Position numbers and translations under genes: made by a program
Shown: one piece after another, positions 17,753 to 21,871 of the stretch
How positions within the stretch are numbered: position 1 is the first letter of the stretch
Layout: every line of letters begins with the position of its first letter
Source: Oehlia diaphana
Taxonomy: Eukaryota; Glomeromycota; Glomeromycetes; Glomerales; Glomeraceae
DNA: 21,871 nt
Direction: 5' to 3'
NCBI GenBank assembly: GCA_003833135.1
Contig: QZLH01001248.1
Coordinates: 15,017 to 36,887, forward strand
The notes under the pieces: model-generated
Told to the model about the DNA's origin: nothing
Databases searched by the model: none
Seen by the model: the letters and a program-made list of their open reading frames with translations, nothing else

Positions 17753-18421
17753 TATATATATATAACTTATGGATGAATTAGAAATAAATTTACAGTGGGG
17801 AAGGTTAATGGCTGTGCCTTCCTCAAGCTAACTAAGAAAAGCTTATTAGTATGGAATTCCAGATAGACCTGCGTCAAATCTTGTGAACTTCGCTAAGGAA
17901 TGTAAAGAGAAAAAAGAAGAGCCTTTTCGACATACCGCAGTTTGAAAGAGATGCTAGCGAGATATGGTATTGATTTCAATAGCACAGATGCCATCCCAAA
18001 TTCAAAGCTCTGATAAATATTTTGAGCATTATATTTTGTTCGGGACGAAGCATTATGGGTCATTGGTTGTGGATAGCCGTGTGCAATAAATACGTTTCGA
18101 ATATACTTCATACATCCCTCCATATCGCGAGATTATGAGCAAGGAATTCAGCATAAGACTTGAATACGAATAATTGGTATCAGGGTATGACACTTTACAT
18201 TATATTAATATCCATATGAATATCAATAAAAGAAAAGAAAATTTTCTTATTAAATAAAATGTTCTCAATCCCATATCTAAAACAAATGGTAATAAAAATA
18301 AGCTAAACCTAGTAAAAACTTTTTGATCAGTTCACATACTTTTACTGATTTTGATCAGTTTGATTTTCTCTTCTCATATTTCTCCTCATTATTTTAGACT
18401 TCTCTCATTAGCATAACAGAA
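17753..18421. other. Unassigned DNA upstream of the HEPN-like gene
   Basis: The stretch 17770-18180 is less AT-rich than its surroundings and looks like decayed coding or transposon sequence, but no frame stays open on either strand and I do not recognise it. Just before the gene at 18422, TTGATCAGTT occurs twice (about 18324 and 18352) and the last 60 bases are pyrimidine-rich, typical of a fungal leader. Confidence 0.4.
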
Positions 18422-19100
18422 ATGTCAAAGATATTTGAGAGAATCGGTAAATGTTGGAACGACGTAAATCCTGAAAGTATTAAACCAGACGATAAGGTTG
18501 TTCTCTATACCTTGATAGAAGAAGAAAAATTTTTTGGCGAAGTCCCAAAAAATGGTTGGAATAAACAAGTTAGGAACACAAAAAATATAATTTTAGTCAA
18601 AAGAAGTAAGTATTCCTCAATTCAGCATGAAGAACTTTTAATATTTTAAATGACTCTAATATTTCTAAATATATTAATCTACAGATAGCACAATGACTAC
18701 AAAGGCTATGTGTCTTAACGGTTTTAACGAAGAAATACGTGATGCCACTGATGATCTCTGCGACATTCTATCAGAATGGCATTCTCTCCTTTTATCAGAA
18801 TATAATGAAGACCCACCTGACAAAATATGCTTTGATAATATTAAAGGTTTATTGACAAGTAAAGATCAATCTGTGCGGAATAAAATAGCAGAAATAGCTC
18901 AAAAGTTAGGCGGGGTAACAAAAGAAGAAATATATGTAATGGGTTTATATAAACTAGCTAGAAATCGTGGAGCCCATAAGGGAAAAGAGTTGAAAAGAGA
19001 CGTTGCACTTGAACGTCTAAATATAGCTAGTGTTTGTAATATGTCTCCAATATGCATACAAGGATTCGAGAAATGTATTAATTTTATTAATGATGCGTAA
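18422..19100 (+). CDS. Small protein with HEPN-like RNxxxH motif
   Basis: Two exons, 18422-18605 and 18685-19100, with a 79-nt GTAAGT-to-CAG intron, join in frame (phase 1) to 199 residues. Residues 1-64 form a basic/charged region (MSKIFERIGKCWNDVNP). Residues 70-199 are strongly helical, with ARNRGAHKG near residue 153: Arg154-Asn155-x3-His159 fits the Rx4-6H motif of HEPN domains, usually preceded, as here, by a helix ending KLAR and followed by another helix. HEPN domains are often metal-independent RNases or nucleotide-binding helical bundles. A single motif in an unaligned protein is modest evidence, so the function is an inference. The start ATG is the first in frame after a pyrimidine-rich leader. 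Confidence 0.85.
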
Positions 19101-19344
19101 TTATTTATATTACATTATAATATAATATTAAACCTTTAAATAACGTAATTTTTAAGTAATTTGCTTTTTTTATTTCACCTTTAAAATAGTATATATAATA
19201 AATTATTTTTTGCTAAACGTAAATGAAAAGCTAATTCCTTGTTAATAAAAGATTTATAACGCAACAATTACATGTAGAATTAATATTTGTATGTTTGTTC
19301 TTTTTCTAGGTATAAATGAAAAAAATTTTACTAAGAATATAGAG

Positions 19345-20175
19345 CTAAAAATCAAGATCTTCAAGTCCATAAAATGCCTTTTGTTCTTTAATAAATTCCA
19401 AATCGCATTGTTCAGCAAGCGCTTTACATATAGCGTAATCGTCATCTTCATCCTCAAAAGTATCACCTTGATTATTATTTTGTTTTACAAATAAAGAGAG
19501 AGATAATTTATGATAGAAGAATATTATTTCAATAAGAAATAACAGTTTTTTTTTGAAGTAGTGAGGTAGAAAGCAGAAAGAATACCTTTCTCCTGTTTCG
19601 TCATATCATTTGTGGCTGTAAAGTCTACAACGCTGTCACGATGGATAAAAATCAGGTGTCGTTCTAGTTTACCAAAGGATCCAAATCGAGAACTATTGCA
19701 AATTGGGCACTTAACATGAAGAAATAAAGTCAATGCGACCATTTTTAAAGTAGCAGGCAAAACCAATTCTTAAAGCCTACCTTAAATGGCATCTGTTGAG
19801 TGTGTTCACGCAAATGTTCTGCAAGAAATCAACAATTAATTATTACAATTTACTAAGACGTCAGGAAGTACTTAAGTACTTAGAATACTATTTTTACCTT
19901 TTAATTGAGAAATATCATTCTGTCGTTTTTCACAATTTTCCCACGGACATTGATAAAATTGGCGTCCTCGATGAAACACTCTGCATCAGAAAAGATCAGA
20001 AAGTAAAAACCTAATGACTCTTCTCGGGTAATAGTTAGGAAACCTACTTTAAATTGGCCAAATCCTTGTGTTCATTGTAGACGTGAAGCTCGAGTCCCTT
20101 CTGGGTGTAAAAGTACGTTGGTTTAGAATGAGAATCGGTCCATTTGCAGATAAATGGTGCTATAGAAGAAGACAT
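19345..20175 (-). CDS. C2H2 zinc-finger protein
   Basis: Five exons on the minus strand: 20048-20175, 19898-19980, 19781-19818, 19586-19709 and 19345-19466, joining in frame to 164 residues. Introns are 67-119 nt with GTAGGT, GTAAAA, GTAGGC and GTATTC donors. Two fingers are clear: CPWENC...EHLREH (Cys54, Cys59, His72, His76; C-x4-C-x12-H-x3-H), split by an intron just before the first His, and CPIC...RHLIFIH (Cys84, Cys87, His101, His106). A third, N-terminal finger-like stretch (FICKW...ELHVYNEH) has only one Cys and is degenerate. The C-terminal 40 residues are acidic (GDTFEDEDDDY) and could be an activation or interaction tail. Nucleic-acid binding is expected; targets are unknown. The start ATG lies in a duplicated segment. 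Confidence 0.85.
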
Positions 20176-20326
20176 GGTAATATTTATCTCAATAAAAATT
20201 TGTAAAAAATAAATTAATAAATCACAAGCTTCTTGCAAAACGATTTAAGAAGACATGGTAATATTGATCTCAATAAAAATTTACAAAAATAAATTAATAA
20301 GTCACAAGCTTCTTGTAAAATGATTT
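20166..20326. repeat. 81-bp tandem duplication over the zinc-finger start codon
   Basis: Two copies, 20166-20246 and 20247-20326, differ at only a few positions. Each carries the minus-strand ATGTCTTCT of the zinc-finger gene start. In the upstream copy the frame ends at once (ATG TCT TCT TAA at 20245-20256). Shorter ATGATTTA repeats follow to about 20347. Confidence 0.9.
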
Positions 20327-20472
20327 AAAATGATTTAATGATTTAAGGGGAGAGGATTGAGTCATTATTCGCTTTTTTTGGTTAATATGACGATAAGTCC
20401 CGGATCAAGATCTGATCCGGACTCTATAGGGCTCAGTAGATAACAAATATCAATTGCGGAAAAATAACGTTA

Positions 20473-20517
20473 GATTCGTGAAGCGAATCCGGAGGAATTT
20501 TATCTGCAAATAAAATT
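20473..20517. repeat. Two adjacent hairpins (GATTCG and AATTTTAT)
   Basis: GATTCG at 20473-20478 pairs with CGAATC at 20484-20489. Seven bases later, AATTTTAT at 20496-20503 pairs with ATAAAATT at 20510-20517 around CTGCAA. A pair of clustered hairpins in non-coding DNA suggests the end of a small mobile element. Confidence 0.5.
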
Positions 20518-21782
20518 GTTCGTAGACCTCATTAATAATATCATCTCTTGAACTATTGCGAAATCTTTAACTGCATATGTTGTTCTCATCCATTTTGCAG
20601 TGTGAACCACTAGAGCCGATAGTCTTATAACGATTAATTGATTGTGCAATAGTATTATCTGATATCATTAAATTGTATCAAATTCTTTTTAGGTGCAACT
20701 ATCAATTAGATTATACATATTAGGAAAATTTTGCGTTTCCATATGATGTAATGTTGGCGTTATAGTGTAACATTTCCAAGTAGGAATTTCCAAGTTTCCA
20801 GCCCCGTGATAAAAAAAATCCATTTAAATTATCCTCGATTCTATTGTGGCGCAGTAACCAGGCCAAAATTTTATCGCGAAATTTCTGAGCAACTTCAATT
20901 TTTTAATACCGAAATGAAAACAAAATGTGTTTATTAAATTGACCTAAGAGAAATTGAAAGTGATATGCTTTTAATACCGAAATATGGGTAGAATAAAAGA
21001 ATATGATTTTAACAACGAAATGAGTGTTTTAAAGTCTCACGTATTAAAATTCTTATGTGTATACATACGATTAGTCACACAAAGTAGTAGTTAACTGTGT
21101 GACAAATTTTATGTGTATCCTGATGGCATAATTATAGTATTCGCCGTTAATCTAAACATAAAGGTTACACACGAATTCTTTAGCTATTGTCCGAAGCGTT
21201 AGCGAAGGACTATTTACAGTAAAATTTGGTTTAACCCGGTTTTGTCTCTGTCACAACCGACAATTTTATTTCCGTTTTTTGAATATGTATCACTATTTAT
21301 GTAACACTACCTATTTGACCCTGAAATATGTCCAAATTATATATTTAAGAAAATACAAATTAATGATTTGTATTATGAGATTAAATTATTCGGCCAAATA
21401 AGACAACTACCATTATTTACACAGATTCTTTACTGGTGTAAAATTAAGAATTATAAATAATGTTAATATCAGAATATTTAAAATACCCATGTGGAATTTC
21501 CAAACTATCCAAAGCATAGAAAAGATAAGCTTGTAATTAAACAAATAAGATCCTGATAGTTAATGGATTTTCCAGAAACATATAATGTTATTTTCAGTGC
21601 TGTCTCTAAAGACCCAAATAATACAATGTATTAGTACCTGAGTTTTGTAGAGTTACGTCAAAATTTATATAGCAAATTCACATACGAATATTTATAATAG
21701 AAAAGTCCCTATAAAAAAATTGGATACGTTTTTTATAAAGTTTCATACGATTTTTTTCCTTAGAAATAACGTATCTTAATAG

Positions 21783-21844
21783 GATACGGAAAAATGCACA
21801 ATTCCGTATCACTAAAAATATGGTTTGGATACGGAATTTGCACG
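21783..21844. repeat. GATACGGAA hairpin and direct repeat
   Basis: GATACGGAA (21783-21791) pairs with TTCCGTATC (21802-21810), and GGATACGGAA occurs again directly at about 21828. The block may be one end of a repeat that runs off the right edge. Confidence 0.5.
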
Positions 21845-21871
21845 GGATTCATATGGAATTTACATGATTTG

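Larger units (their letters stand above)
20348..21871. other. No gene seen; hairpins and dispersed-repeat pieces
   Basis: No splice-consistent coding was found on either strand. Visible structures: GATTCG/CGAATC hairpin (20473-20489), AATTTTAT/ATAAAATT hairpin (20496-20517), GTCCGAAGCGTTAGCGAAGG block with GTCC/GGAC ends (21189-21210), and a GGATACGGAA family near the right edge. All look like fragments of dispersed repeats. Confidence 0.5.

Noticed and set aside
17893..18123. Minus-strand ORF MEGCMKYIRN...
   Set aside because: No family was recognised, there are no splice partners and the frame is not continued. It is kept only as unassigned DNA.
19291..20014. Plus-strand ORFs opposite the zinc-finger gene
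   Set aside because: They are antisense to exons whose splice phases, C2H2 motifs and stop fit a single minus-strand protein.

Overview
The window looks like nuclear DNA of an arbuscular mycorrhizal fungus (Glomeromycotina, most likely Rhizophagus or a close relative). This rests on very high A+T, genes cut by many 60-110 nt introns with GTAAGT donors and CTAAC-type branch sites, a TKL-like kinase with a Cys-rich N-terminus and an HCDLHxGNIL catalytic loop, and dense small DNA transposons. The species is inferred; no database search was possible. Most coding capacity is hidden from simple ORF reading because exons are short, so the models below were assembled by hand from splice sites, reading phase and, for two genes, paralogue comparison.

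Layout. 1-991 (minus): the 5' part of a gene made almost entirely of micro-exons. A 22-nt start exon and an 18-nt exon are followed by nine consecutive 3-nt exons, all phase 1, separated by 72-102 nt introns, several of which are tandem copies of one another. This is the most unusual feature of the window. 1540-3214 (plus): possible further short exons, a mariner-like MITE, a hAT-like fragment and a second set of tandem intron-like units. 3771-4928 (minus): a complete five-exon dual-specificity phosphatase. 5020-7650: mostly non-coding, with one kinase relic. 7659-9389 (plus) and 9812-11772 (minus): tail-to-tail paralogous multi-pass membrane proteins with identical nine-exon structure and a shared TCACGTGA-type box about 420-440 bp upstream of each start. 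12654-14227 (minus): a TKL-like kinase with a disturbed first splice junction. 15054-16522: a non-autonomous hAT-like element carrying a second, nested hAT-like MITE with a perfect 8-bp target duplication. 17608-17737: a 5'-truncated non-LTR retroelement tail with a 15-bp target duplication. 18422-19100 (plus): a two-exon gene with a HEPN-like RNxxxH motif. 19345-20175 (minus): a five-exon C2H2 zinc-finger gene whose start region is tandemly duplicated. 20330-21871: repeats and hairpins, no gene seen.

The genes do not form an obvious pathway. The phosphatase and kinase are signalling proteins typical of expanded families in these fungi, the membrane pair is a local inverted duplication, and the spaces between are transposon territory.
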